In this document: piece by piece, positions 23,466-35,264 of the stretch
Numbering within the stretch: position 1 is the stretch's first letter
How the letters are laid out: every line of letters starts with the position of its first letter
Source of the DNA: Panulirus ornatus
Lineage: Eukaryota; Arthropoda; Malacostraca; Decapoda; Palinuridae
DNA: 64,000 nt
Direction of reading: 5' to 3'
NCBI RefSeq assembly: GCF_036320965.1
Contig: NC_092232.1
Span: 53,613,482 to 53,677,481 of the forward strand
Program-made: the position numbers and the translations under genes
The notes under the pieces: generated by a model
The model's input: the letters and a program-made list of their open reading frames with translations, nothing else
Database searches by the model: none
Told to the model about the DNA's origin: nothing

Positions 23466-24607
23466 AATGACAGTGCAATCTACGTCTTTCCTGGCATGTC
23501 CCTTGCGCTCCAGTCTGTAGCTGGCACCCATACATTTTACTTGAAACATCGTAGCAACACAAATATTCCCAGATGATATGGACCACATGAAGAGGAAAAA
23601 GGGGTGAGAGAAAACGACGTTACGCCATTTTCGTTTCTCATAAGAAAAGGGGCATAAAAGGGAGGCAGGAGTGAGGCGCCGGCAGAAAGTGCTCGGTCAA
23701 GGTGTTAATGGTGGAGAAATGATACTTAAGGACTGAGGGGGAACAGCTGTTAAGAGGACTGTAACAACCTCTCGCCTCGTACTAATGACCACATCAACAC
23801 CAACTCTCTTACAGCTTTAGAAAGACGATTAAAGTTCCATACATGTTTCTCTTTTGTTCTTGTTAGGTTTAGTGTACCGTCAACGTCACTTAGAGCAGTT
23901 TCCTTTTCACTTAGTAGATTCATACACGTACCGCGGAGCTGCTGTAGACTGTACACTGGTATGTGGTCAGAGTGTAAATAGAGTCATATACGAAATCTCT
24001 TCACCCTGAAGTCTCCTTCTGTTTGAGCACCTGACGCCCAGACTCGTCTTTACTCAGTGGAGATAACTGTTACATTTTTTCCATGGCAAACCAGCAAGTT
24101 CCCGGCTCCTTGGAGCATTCATGACGTCTTGTGGGCTTGGAACATTTTGATATAGTTTTTTTTTTTTTGAGTTGGGAAAATTCGTCTTCTTCCTCTAACT
24201 GTGTACCGAGAGGCCAGAAATATTTCACAGCAGATGCTCGAGCTCCAGCAGAGATGGGGAAGACGAGGATGATTCCTGTGTTACTTATTAGACCAGGAAA
24301 CACTCCTCCATTATGCTTGGTCTGGTGGTGCCAATGTAGGTGTGGTCTGCTGGTGTCTGTGTGAGTGTGGTCTGGGTACTGAAGAGGGAAGGACAAGACG
24401 GAAGATTGAGGAAAGACGGAGAGGCGACGACAGTGAGGAATACAGATGCGAACAGAGACATAAGAGGGTAAAGAGTTGATCCACTGGAAGAATAATGACA
24501 TGAAAAGGAGAGCAATAATACACAGAAGTGGAAAGAAAAGATAATTCTCAAGTAATTTTCAGAGTGTGAGATAATTCGGCATTAGTAGATGTGAGACAGG
24601 ATGTCTG
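23463..24607. other. Unassigned region
   Basis: No gene recognised. A poly-T run lies at about 24157-24168, and the plus strand becomes purine-rich from about 24370. Confidence 0.4.
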
Positions 24608-24693
24608 CTGGTAATAGAGACATGGGGAGATATGGAGAAACCTCAAGAGTCTGGTAATAGAGACATGGGGAGATATGGAGAAACCTCAAGAGT
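24608..24693. repeat. 43-bp tandem duplication
   Basis: Two nearly identical copies (24608-24650 and 24651-24693) starting CTGGTAATAGAGACATGGGG. Confidence 0.95.
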
Positions 24694-25094
24694 TGAAAAT
24701 GGTCTAAAAAGCTATTCGACAGATGAGATCAATCACTCCCATTTCATCACAGATCATTCGGAAGAGTATTGGATAAGCAGCAGGAAAAATGGAAATACAT
24801 AATTCACAGAAGAAAACGAGACTTTAGACAAATGTAATAAAAGAAAAACAGAAATTCGAGGAAACTGGGAAATTTATGACCCCATGTGATAAGGGAGAAC
24901 CATCACCCCTCAGGCCGGAGAAGCAACTGAGAAATGAGGTTGTAAATGACCGAAGGAATAGATTGGAAACCTTGGAAGTTCTTGTGCTGGAGCGGGGAGG
25001 TCCCTCAATGTGTAGGAGAGGAAGAGGGAATGTCTGGAAAAGCGAGGAAGAATCTCTGTTGGACCATGGGGAAGACAAGGGGTTCTGGAACCTG
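24694..25094. other. Purine-rich spacer
   Basis: Plus strand rich in A and G. No gene recognised. Confidence 0.4.
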
Positions 25095-25740
25095 GAAAAC
25101 TAGAAGGAACGGCTTAGAGACATGAAGAGGAATAAGGGACAGTCCTGGAATACTGGGCGGTTAAGGAACAGGTCTGGAACATGAACAGATTTGGGTATAG
25201 TTCTGAAACATGTGGAGGACTAAAGGTGAGTCCTAGAAAATGCGAAGGATTACGAAACAGTTCTAGAACGTGTGAAAGGCCATGAGACAGTTCTGGAATA
25301 TGGGAAAGGCAAAAGAACACTTCTGGAACGTGTGAAAGGCAAGGCTAGGGAAAAGTCTTGGAACAGCGTTGTAGGGAGTAAGAAACAGTCATGGATCATT
25401 TGAAGGTCAATCCTAAAAATGGGAAGTACCAAGGAACAGTCATGGGTTGTGAGAAAGGATAGAGAAGAATAAAGAAAAATGGGGAAGGGCTTGGGAACAG
25501 TCCTGGAGCATAGGAAAGCGTTAGTGGGGAGTTCTGGAACATGGGAAGGGGTAGGGAACAATTCTGGAACTTGAGGTGGGCTATGGAACAAACATGGAAC
25601 ATGGGGAGAGTTGGGAAACAATTATGGAACGAGGAGAAAGAAAGGAAACAGTCACGGAACATGGAGAGAGCTGTGGAACAATCCTGGAACATGGTGATGA
25701 TAGCTAGGAAACAGTGATGAAAAATGGGAAAGACTAGAGA
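25095..25740. repeat. Degenerate purine-rich tandem repeat, about 30 bp
   Basis: About twenty loosely related units around GGGAACAGTTCTGGAACATG. Unit length varies by several bases. Minus-strand frames give a Phe/Pro/Val-Pro-Glu-Leu repeat of about 11 residues that is an artefact of the period. Confidence 0.8.
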
Positions 25741-27411
25741 ACAATGACAAGACATGACGAAGGGGAGGTGGCAGTCTGGAGACACAGAGAGGGGAGAGAG
25801 AGAGAGAGAGATAGTGCAGTCTTGAGAAGTAGTGAGGAGGAGGTAAAGTGGGGCAGGTGGTACAGGACTATAAATTCTTGGCCATGGACAAAGGGAAAGA
25901 CGAAGGACACTCGTCTAGAGATGAAAAATGGATATGTATTTGCTGAGGGAAGAACAGACGCCCGTTGCAACACGATAGAGGAGAGAGATAACCGATCTTG
26001 AATGGAAAAAAAATGCAATCTATCCTCATTATTTATACCAGAGACACTTCGAAGCTCCTCCTCATACACATTCGTCTCAATGCAGCCATTGTGACAGCTG
26101 TCGCGACCAAGAGGCGCGTGGAAATGTGTGAAAAGCAACGCAAAAGTGGCGTTGAAAAGCTCCAGGTACTAAGACAGACGACAGAGGACGTTATAATCCA
26201 ACGAGCCTGAACGTAGTGTATGTGTGAAATGCGACCTAGGGTTGACTGAAGTATTTGGTGTCACTCGTGTCCCCCCACTGCATCCGTGAATCAGACACAG
26301 GCGTTATGTCCCGAGTTTTAATGTTGTTTCGGGACTTTCTCTTTTTTTTCAAACACATAACCTCCGGTCGCGCAGCAAACTTTGGTGAAAAAAAATAGTA
26401 TGTCATTGGAAATGATTCAGAGTTTTTTCTTTTTCAGTCTGCCAAAAGTTTGCTTTTATCTTGCAGTTTAACCAAAAGAAAAAAATATGAACATCACAGA
26501 TGTTTATTCCCTTTTCTGTTTTTTAATGTTCGTCTCAAACGCTCGTGCCTGACTTTTTCCTCGTCCCTGTAACAATGAGCAGTGTTAGAATTTGTTATGA
26601 CTATAGCCTTTCTCTTGCTATCACCATTCTCACTCATATCATTCTGGGTTTTCTATTTTCATATTATCTCCATTTTTTTCGACGCGTCACTTTAAGCTGA
26701 AGAAGTTCCTTACACACAGGCTTCTGTTGCGTCACTGTGAGGATGATTCCGGCTGCAGGGTGATGTATTATTGTGTTCTACGATGATACAAAGCCCCCAG
26801 CAGGGGCGCCAGAGAACCGAGTCTTTCAATCACTACTGGAACACATCACCTCTGCAGTGCAATCGCATTAGACACCCTTCCATCAGGCTTGCCTTCTAGG
26901 GAACGCCTGCCTGTGGCGAATACAAGATTCAGTACTGTAGGGGATTCATCCATCCTCCGATCAGTATATGTCCTGAGGCGCCTCCATCTGTCGTCATTTG
27001 TTTTATGCGTACAGGGTCTGATGGACTGAATGCATGATGTTGAGACGTTTATAGCTGATAGTAGACAGGGAGTCTATACCGCTGGGGTACTACCAAGTGC
27101 ACTGTCTTTTATACGATGGACGATCCAGTCCTGACCTTTGTCTCTGCGATGCTACTTCAGTGTTTATCTTTTGCTTCTGGCGTTGCCATATGCTGTCGAG
27201 GGACCCCACACTCGCGAAAAGCCAACTTATCGTTGTCTCTAGACCCATCCTGGATCTGACGAAGCTTTGGTAATTTGGGCTTGAAAATACGGAAGGGACA
27301 TCGCCTTATGCCGGATAGCGTTTTCATAGCTCTAGCGACATTATTCCATACAAATATTGGTAACACATTGGAGATGATATGTTGGCAGGGTCTTTTTCGG
27401 TTCTCGAACTG

Positions 27412-27412
<1 letters not shown>
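25741..27412. other. Unassigned region
   Basis: A short GA run lies at 25793-25810. From 26700 to 27370 the sequence is of normal complexity. The minus strand at 27157-27366 has a 69-codon frame rich in Arg/Lys/Asp, but no family was recognised. Confidence 0.4.

Positions 27413-27480
<68 letters not shown>
27413..27480. repeat. (TC)n microsatellite
   Basis: Pure TC for about 68 bp. Confidence 0.97.
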
Positions 27481-27482
<2 letters not shown>

Positions 27483-28396
27483 GGCCATTAAACCACCTCC
27501 AGCAGCTACTATATCTCAGGTGATCGAACTGCTAAACCCCCGTTTGTCTTTTGTCCTGATGGCAATAGTTTGTAGGATTTTCTCTGTTATCAGTGCACTA
27601 ACCTCACCAATTCTTTTCTGCTCGTAGCTCGCTTTCGATTTTTTTTTTTTTTTGGGGGGGGGGAGGGGGGAAAGGAAGGAAGGAAGGAAGGATATACTCT
27701 GAGGCATATGTTCTCGATCCACTGAGTATGCTCTGATTATTCTTCAACTGGTCTTGCCACTAACGTACTCGCGAGCGACTGTCAAACAATAATGTTAAGA
27801 ATATTTGTGATGGTGGATACAGTGTGTCCAAAACTGGAATGTGATCGCCCAGCAGTGTCTGGTACTGGAGAGACGCGTCCATTCTCGACTGAGGTCAAGG
27901 AGCAACTGACTGTGGATGATGTGGGTGATAAAAGGAGACTCAGTGGATAAGAGGTTTCTTATTTTCATTTTTCCAAAGTCCTCGTTTTAGTTATCCTGTT
28001 CCATCCTCCTTTTTCTTTCTCCCACTTCTCTTAAATCCTCCTCCTCTTGTAAAGTCCCTTCTTCTTTGCCTCCTTCACCCTCTCCTTCTGAGACCTTGTC
28101 ATGATGGGGAGTCCAGCGTTCACCGAGACTCCACTTCCCACCCTACGTCCTCAAGAGACCAGCGACGCAAGCAACTACCCGCCCCAAGTTTTCTTCGTAA
28201 CTCAGCACTTCAGATACTGTTGTCAGCGTCTTCTTCAGCAAGTTCCAGTTAAAGCCGAAGGTTCTAAAGTCATCATTAGACGGCGAATGTCGTCTTTTAT
28301 CATTAGATGTAATTAGAGCTTTTGTAGGAGTACCAGTAAAAATAAAATAATCATAAGACTAATATACTAAGAAAGAGATGATATAAAAGGATCATA
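27481..28396. other. Unassigned region
   Basis: It contains poly-T then poly-G at about 27639-27669, and a GGAA run to about 27690. No gene recognised. Confidence 0.4.
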
Positions 28397-28546
<150 letters not shown>

Positions 28547-28549
28547 CCC

Positions 28550-28959
28550 CCAGGACACAAGTAGGTAACTGGGAAGGCGTGTGCACGAAAGATGTTGGGA
28601 GTTCATTAATAAGACCCGTCAAAGTTATATGATTACTTCCCGTTGTAGCTGCTGGTGGTGGGGGTGGTGATGTTGTTGGTAATGGTGTTGGTGATGAGCT
28701 GCTCCAGTGGGAGATGATTGGTGGTGGTGGAGGCGCACTGGGCGCTGGTGGTGGTGATGAGCTGCTGTAGTAGGTGCTGGTGGTGGTGATGAGCTGCTGT
28801 AGTAGGTGCTGGTGGTGGTGATGGTGGTGATAATGGTGGTGATAGGTGCATCTGGTGGTGGTGATGGTGGTGATGGTGGTGATAGGTGCATCTGGTGGTG
28901 GTGAAAGACGCTGTTCTCAAACATGTGGCTGATGGCGACGCCTACGGCCACCGGCACAC

Positions 28960-28963
<4 letters not shown>
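28550..28963 (-). mobile_element. Dispersed CAC-repeat element, copy 2 (inverted)
   Basis: The reverse complement matches 1530-1956 from end to end: the GGCGGTGTGCCGGTGGCCG start beside the GA/TC tract, the CAC/CAT/CAG triplet body, and the ACGGGTCTTATTAATGAAC end. About 20 extra bases lie between that end and the (AT)n. The triplet body differs in unit number and order, while the unique ends are very similar (only a few differences by eye). No transposition protein is encoded. Confidence 0.7.

Positions 28964-29035
<72 letters not shown>
28964..29035. repeat. (TC)n microsatellite
   Basis: Pure TC for about 72 bp. It bounds CAC-repeat element copy 2, as the GA tract bounds copy 1. Confidence 0.97.
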
Positions 29036-29039
<4 letters not shown>

Positions 29040-29599
29040 AGTCACCTTTACATACTCCATTTGCGAATGCTGTACTATAGGACACCAAACCTGGTGAATG
29101 TTTCCGGACTTTTTCATACGTTTCAGTTCTCTTCTCACATTATAGTACATCCAAAGTCTCGTTAAGGTTTGTAGGGTTACAACGACGGGCAATCCAACTG
29201 TTTCTGCGATGAAGGTTGTGTGTGGAAAGTATTAGCCAACTGTGGAGATGTTGAAAAAGGACAGAAAACTACATTTAAGAGGAGGGGAGACGAGAAGGGG
29301 CAGTTGTGAGAGGGCTGTGAAGGTTTACCAAGAGGGAAGTTATCAAAGAAATAAGATCTGAGGAGGTTGTGACGTTTCTGTAAAACCGTCATGAAGGCAT
29401 TAATGAAAGAGTTGTTAAGATGTTAAGATCGACGAAGTTTGTTACGGGGGAAAAAAAAAATATATATACGAAAAGCTATGGTGAAAGTTTTGGTGTCATT
29501 TTTGTCACATCTAACGACTGGGTTTATGAAGGAAGTCACATGGGGGAATCCAGATGAGGCCAGATAAATGGGATGGAGGAAGGTGATAAGGAATAAGGC
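29036..29599. other. Unassigned spacer
   Basis: An A-run followed by a short TA run lies at about 29449-29468. Nothing else recognised. Confidence 0.4.
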
Positions 29600-29770
29600 C
29601 CATCATCATTGTCATCATCATCACCAGAGTTCCCAAACACTTCTGAGTCGTGTACTTCATCGTCATCATCATTATCATCATCATCATTATCATCATTATC
29701 ATTGTCATCATCATCATCATCATCATTATCATCATCATCAATGATTCCCAAACACTTCTGAGTCGCGTAT
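29600..29770. repeat. (ATC)n with flanking direct repeats
   Basis: Imperfect ATC/ATT triplets occupy 29600-29625 and 29656-29742. Each run is followed by a copy of TTCCCAAACACTTCTGAGTC (29630 and 29745), so the structure is a tandem duplication of about 115 bp. It is translated as runs of Asp, Met or Ile in different frames. Confidence 0.9.
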
Positions 29771-30242
29771 TTACAAAACTGTGCCACTTTCTGTGCCAGT
29801 GTAGAACCGAGACATCAATTCAACATAGCAAGATAATGTGAACACGTGAAAATTTAACGTTTATGGCAATAGTCAACCAGGGGAAGTATGGGTACAATAT
29901 CCTGTCAGTCTCTAATTATTAGTATTGACGAAGACCATATATGTGTCAGAAGGTGAGGAGGGGAGAAGGGGAAGAGGAAACTGGAGGCGAAAGGATGAAG
30001 TGGAAAAGGTTTAGAACGGGGCTTGAACATGTAGGCAAGTGTAAGGCATGCACGGGATAATGAACTGAAGCGATGTGGTATACATGGGGCGATGTGCTGC
30101 CAAGTGATGAAACAGGCTGTAGGAATGGCGCAGCCAAGGACAAACGGAAATAGAAAGCATGTTAAGTAAAAACTTTTACAGAATAAGAGTATTGGGTCAT
30201 AAAAAAGTAAAACTCCCTACTGATACAGTACATATAGGTGAT

Positions 30243-30245
<3 letters not shown>
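29771..30245. other. Unassigned spacer
   Basis: Nothing recognisable. Confidence 0.4.

Positions 30246-30289
<44 letters not shown>
30246..30289. repeat. (CA)n microsatellite
   Basis: Pure CA for about 44 bp. Confidence 0.97.
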
Positions 30290-30569
30290 TCTCTCACTCT
30301 GGTCTCATTTCCAGAAGAATCGACACGCAAGTAATTTCTTGTGCCAGAAGTCTTAAAGAAAACGGAGTAGGTGAAACCGTAACACCGGATACGATGTTAG
30401 TTATAATATGGAACACCCGCTTATAAGACACAGGCTCATTTCTTTGTTATTCTTATGTGAAGAGGAACCAACACGTCTCCTTTTTCTTGCAGCAATCAGC
30501 ATGCCATTAAAAGCTCCTTAGAAATTTGGCTTGAGATCAACTTCTACCCTGGGAATCGTTCATGGACGC

Positions 30570-30570
30570 C

Positions 30571-30603
<33 letters not shown>

Positions 30604-30616
30604 TGTGTGTGTGTGT
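30570..30616. repeat. (GT)n microsatellite
   Basis: GT repeat of about 47 bp with one interruption. Confidence 0.95.
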
Positions 30617-32840
30617 TGGGGAGGACGTGACCTTTCTGTTCACCTCTGACCTGCTAGCGACCTTTCACCGAGTAATGACAATAATCAAAAGCCCTTTCTG
30701 GTCCCCCACAATACTAGTGCCTCTCAATGGGACACCTGTTCTCAATCCTGGAAAATACACCTTTAATCCTCCAGTAACAGTCCTGTTCTCAAACCAGTCG
30801 CCACTCAACTTTCTCGCAGTCCGGTTACACCCGGTAAAAGGATTCTGGAGAAAGAAAATGATCTTGTGACTAAATCTTTCTTTCTTTCTTTTTTTCTCCA
30901 CAGTGGCATTTTCACAGTTGCTGGTGGTTATGTTTTCGCTCTGTACGAGAGCCAACAGGAGTATGTTGCGTCAGTCCCATTACATTCATAACATAAAGTT
31001 TTACCCCACAGAAACACTCGAAAAATTCCCTCGTATAATCCCGAACTTGATTATTTCCTCCCCCTTGTGATAATCTTGTTCCAGGAGAGAAGCAGGTAAT
31101 GTAAATTCCCTCAATACGTAAACATGACAGACACGAATACACTCATACACCCCCAGCGATTCATGTTCGGGGTATAGGCTATAGAAGCATTAAATGTCTT
31201 AATTCAATTCTACGTCTCCCTTGAAGGATGTACAAGGGACATACGATTTCCTCAAAGTCATTCTGAGGAATTTTGTGCAAGTTTTAATTAGATGGGGGGA
31301 CGCCACACTGGCCGAACTTGAAAAGTAAATCAAATCCCTCGAGAACAGATTAACTTTAAAGAACGAAATGTTTTCTTTTTCTTTAAAGAAATTTCTTTTA
31401 TCTGAAAGAGGACCTTGTACAGATTTGTCTGTCAGATAATATAAAGTACAGTAGATAGAAACAGATGTTAGACATTCTACAATGCTATATAACTTACCTT
31501 TTCTTCAACAAATGTATTGGAAATTCAAATACTCAAAAAGATGAACTGACCTGTTTGAATGTTGTTCTTTCCTTGCTATATTCTTTGAAGATGGCTTCAA
31601 CAATAGGGCTGCGGCTACCACACTTATTCCCTGCAAGTGGTAAGATATCAGTCATATTCGCATTTCAGAATTTAATATTTACTTAAAAATCATCTGATTT
31701 CTATTGTCTTCAACACTACAGTACAAGATATACAAACTCGCGTACGTCTAAAAATACAATTCAGAGTCTGATGCTACCAAATGTCCCATCAGCTTAGCTC
31801 AAAAAAAAAAAAATGAAGATCACTTCAGATTCTGGCGTTTATTGACATAATGTAGAAGGCGAACATTCTAAAGACCACAGTTCATGTGGAACTTTATCTA
31901 GTTGTGGAACTTTTAGATGTGGAACTTTTATTTAGTTCTGTGAACTTTGGCTGGAGCTTTGAATAAGGTATTCATATATGTTAAGGTTTTTGGATCTCTG
32001 TTGTTGACCATGTATGACCCATATCCTTAGTTCTCATAAATCTACACGATGCGTGTGTTTAGCTCAGCCAGTAAGGCCCTGTCAATCAGTTTCATCAAAG
32101 AATATCTCAAGAAGAAGAATCTTACTTGTTTGGTCTCCTCCCTCTTCGTCGTCGTCGTCGTCTTCTTCTTCCAGATTAAACTTCGTCTTCAGGGATGTCT
32201 CACGCCGCAATGAGATATCTGATGCCCCTTGCAAGTCTTCGCTTCAGAACCAGGATTGCTTTCATTACCGGCTGCAGTCATTTCATGTCCAGTGGCTTCT
32301 GAAGTCAGTCCTCGGTAATAGCCTACTTCAAGAACTGCGGAACGTAACATATTCCAATCCACCGGTGGTTTTCGGTCGCTTGTTTTTCCCTTCTTCTTCT
32401 TCCTTGGCATCAAACGGAGGCATGCGTTTGAGACGACTCTCCCAGCGTCCGGTTGTAAATGCGAGAGCTTATTCCTTACCCTTTCATGGTGGCCAGAGTT
32501 CGAGTCTCGTCTGTATCCAAGCCACGCGGCGGAAGAAGAGGGTTGGGAGAGAACTAAACATGTTCTCCCCCAATTCGTACCAATGGTTAAGCAGATGATT
32601 CCACCGACAGATTGCATTAAATCATATGTAAATTATATTCCACCTGGCAACAGTGAGGGGTAATCTAGCCAAACACATTGCAGATATATGCTCAAGTATT
32701 TATGTAAATTTGTTATCGTCCAGTCACGTGATTTCTGAAAGGTTACGTAATATGTTTTACGTGTAAACAATTAGCAACCATTTCTACCTATGCTGTCATT
32801 CACAAAGGGTTGTGTACCCCCACTCCATAAATTGGTTTTG
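30617..32840. other. Long unassigned region
   Basis: About 2.2 kb without a recognisable gene. At 32014-32598 both strands have long frames (194 codons plus, 142 codons minus from 32617). They contain a TCG/TCT run at about 32148-32170 and no known motif. Confidence 0.4.
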
Positions 32841-33118
32841 TTATCGTGGTGTGGTGGTCAGCGTTACTGACTGTGAGACAGAATGGGCCAGTCAGGAGTC
32901 GGACCCGAATGGGTTCGACTCATGGGCCTGGCAGTCGGCCTACACCCAACCTAGGTCTTCATCCTCCCCTCGGGGCTGGTCGAGATAAATGGATACCTGG
33001 CTTAGACTAGTGTGTGTGTATGTAAATACAAGATACATAATCATAATGATAAGTGACGGGGCAACACCAGTGTAAAAACAGTTCCCGTAACACACAAACA
33101 TCAAACAGTAATCACTTC
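32841..33118 (+). mobile_element. tRNA-derived SINE, copy 4 (fullest)
   Basis: It carries an A-box-like TGGTGGTCAGCG (about 32852-32863) and a B-box-like GGGTTCGACTC (about 32909-32919). The body follows with TTCATCCTCCCC, GATAAATGGATACCTGGC and GACGGGGCAACACCAG, ending near CAGTAATCAC. The total of about 278 bp is a normal SINE length. The A-box half resembles a tRNA, but the parent tRNA cannot be named with confidence. Together with copies 1-3 it defines the family's extent. Confidence 0.8.
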
Positions 33119-33333
33119 TCGACCATCAAAGTCTCACACATCAATACTGAAAGACGTACGTATATAAATCAATCATGATGAAGGATTGCAACCTCCATTT
33201 CCCGGCAACTTACCACACATATACTCCCGCACATTCAATTAACCTCACCTTCCATCGACTTCTCTTGGCCGTGATTTCTTGGCGTAAAGTGACACGATAA
33301 TCGATAATAAAGAGCACGGAATATACATCACGC

Positions 33334-33336
<3 letters not shown>
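33119..33336. other. Unassigned spacer
   Basis: Nothing recognisable. Confidence 0.35.

Positions 33337-33405
<69 letters not shown>
33337..33405. repeat. (GA)n microsatellite
   Basis: Pure GA for about 69 bp. Confidence 0.97.
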
Positions 33406-33410
<5 letters not shown>

Positions 33411-33499
33411 GCGCCTTGTCGTCTTGATTCGCATGTAAGAGGATTTTAGTGCGACAGAATCAACGTTGCTCATCACTACGAGAATTAAGCACAAGCATA

Positions 33500-33585
33500 C
33501 TATCTACCTATCTATCCAAATATCTATCAATCTATCTATCTATCAATCAATCTAGCTATCTATCACTCTATCTATCCATATCTCT
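33500..33585. repeat. Imperfect (TATC)n
   Basis: CTATCTAT and CAATCTAT tetranucleotide units, interrupted. A similar short TATC/AATC stretch ends the TC tract at about 33962-33993. Confidence 0.9.
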
Positions 33586-33888
33586 GACGCACGTTCCTAC
33601 CTGGAGCTCCTTCAAGCGGGTGGCCACGGCAATATAGTCTCCATAACTAGTGAACTCCAGCGTCGCTTCTTAAATGCCTTCTGGTCCTCGTTCTTAACAG
33701 GCCACTGGCAGAGGGCAACACCAGCGCAGTGTTTGCAGAGACCCCTGCCTAATGTTCCTACGTGACCTTAACGCTCCTCCAGTCCTACAGGGGTCAAGCA
33801 AGTGAGGACATTCATAAAAAAAATAGAAAAAGAATCGCTTACAGTCTCTTTGCTTTTGAAGCTCGTGTCCAAAACGAACAGTGTTCCA

Positions 33889-33892
<4 letters not shown>
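33586..33892. other. Unassigned spacer
   Basis: Nothing recognisable. Confidence 0.35.
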
Positions 33893-33978
<86 letters not shown>

Positions 33979-33993
33979 AATCTATCAATCTAT
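33893..33993. repeat. (TC)n passing into (TATC)n
   Basis: About 70 bp of TC followed by about 30 bp of TATC/AATC tetranucleotides. Confidence 0.96.
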
Positions 33994-34875
33994 CACGGTA
34001 TACATGGTATGTGTATTAGCCAAGTTAATACCTGGACAGAAATATGATCGAGCACATTAACAACACATTACCTGTGAACACAATGGTCTGGTGTGGTGTG
34101 TGGCGTCTCTGGGATGAACGTGTTGGATATATTCAGTCTTGGTCTAACAAGCAGCGCTTTAAAGACTTTTAGACATTTGTCACAGAAGCAATTGTCTATT
34201 TCTAAGAAATTATTTATGTCCAATTCTGCGGAGATTTCACTAATCCATTATAGAGACATAATTTCTATTTTTTTCATCCTAGGAAGACTCGCCTCTCAGG
34301 ATATATGTAAGTACTTAAATAACTAGTTACATTTATTTACTTATAATTACTCCAGCGATCCTCTCTAAGAAGTGCCTCCAGTTCCGCCAGGATAAATCTA
34401 TTTTTTTCCAGAGGCTCCTGCAGTTCCAGAGCTGCGCTGCATAAAGTGGCAGGGAGATGATGGACTCCTCTGAAACGCGAGTTCTTAGACGAGACTGTAC
34501 TTCTAATGATACAGCCTCGCCAAAAGCTGACATACCACTTGCGATGCACGCCCGTGCTCGGGGGAACCATTTTACCCATCTACTTTCCATCCTTCTTTGG
34601 TACCAATCACAAAGACCTCCTCCTTTCCAGAGCCATTGGTAATTCGCTGCAGTCTTAGGACAACCAATTTGTCTCGAGGTGTCTCCAGCTTTCCCCGGAG
34701 AGATAACAGCGAGACGCCCAGGAGACTCGTTAGTCTTCGGCAGTAGATTGCATTCCTTTTAATTGCGGGTTCTGTAAATGAGGAAAGTGGGCGGGTTCTG
34801 TCTCTTAGCAAGCCAAGCATCACAGGTTACGCTAATCATGAACGCCTCGTAGTAACAGAGAGAATCCCACGGTCG

Positions 34876-34878
<3 letters not shown>
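33994..34878. other. Unassigned region
   Basis: Frames of 60-86 codons on both strands show no recognisable domain. Confidence 0.4.

Positions 34879-34954
<76 letters not shown>
34879..34954. repeat. (GA)n microsatellite
   Basis: Pure GA for about 76 bp. Confidence 0.97.
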
Positions 34955-34956
<2 letters not shown>

Positions 34957-35264
34957 TTGCTTTACAGCACAGTGGTGACCAGACACAACGGATATGCCAC
35001 GCACGGCCCGATTTCCCAAGCAGCAGCAGCAGCCTCGTACTACCTCCCGTTCCCATTACAGTTACCACGGAGGCAGTCGGGAACTCGGGGTTGAGCGTGG
35101 AGCTTTAACCAGGGCCCCATTGCGAGGGTCCCATGATCATGATGTTTGTGCTTGCCTCTCTCCTCCTCCTCTTTAATAAAGGGCCAGGTTGTAGCTGTTG
35201 ATAAAGATATGAGGTGGGTAGAGAGTTCGAATGCCTCGATTCGCTGGTAATAAAAGAAATGTCA
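34955..35264. other. Unassigned spacer
   Basis: A short CAG run lies at about 35021-35032. Nothing else recognised. Confidence 0.35.

Noticed and set aside
32014..32617. Overlapping frames of 194 (plus) and 142 (minus) codons
   Set aside because: Both strands are open over the same interval, with no domain, splice structure or codon signal I could identify. A B-box-like GTTCGAGTCTC at about 32497 lacks a matching A-box.
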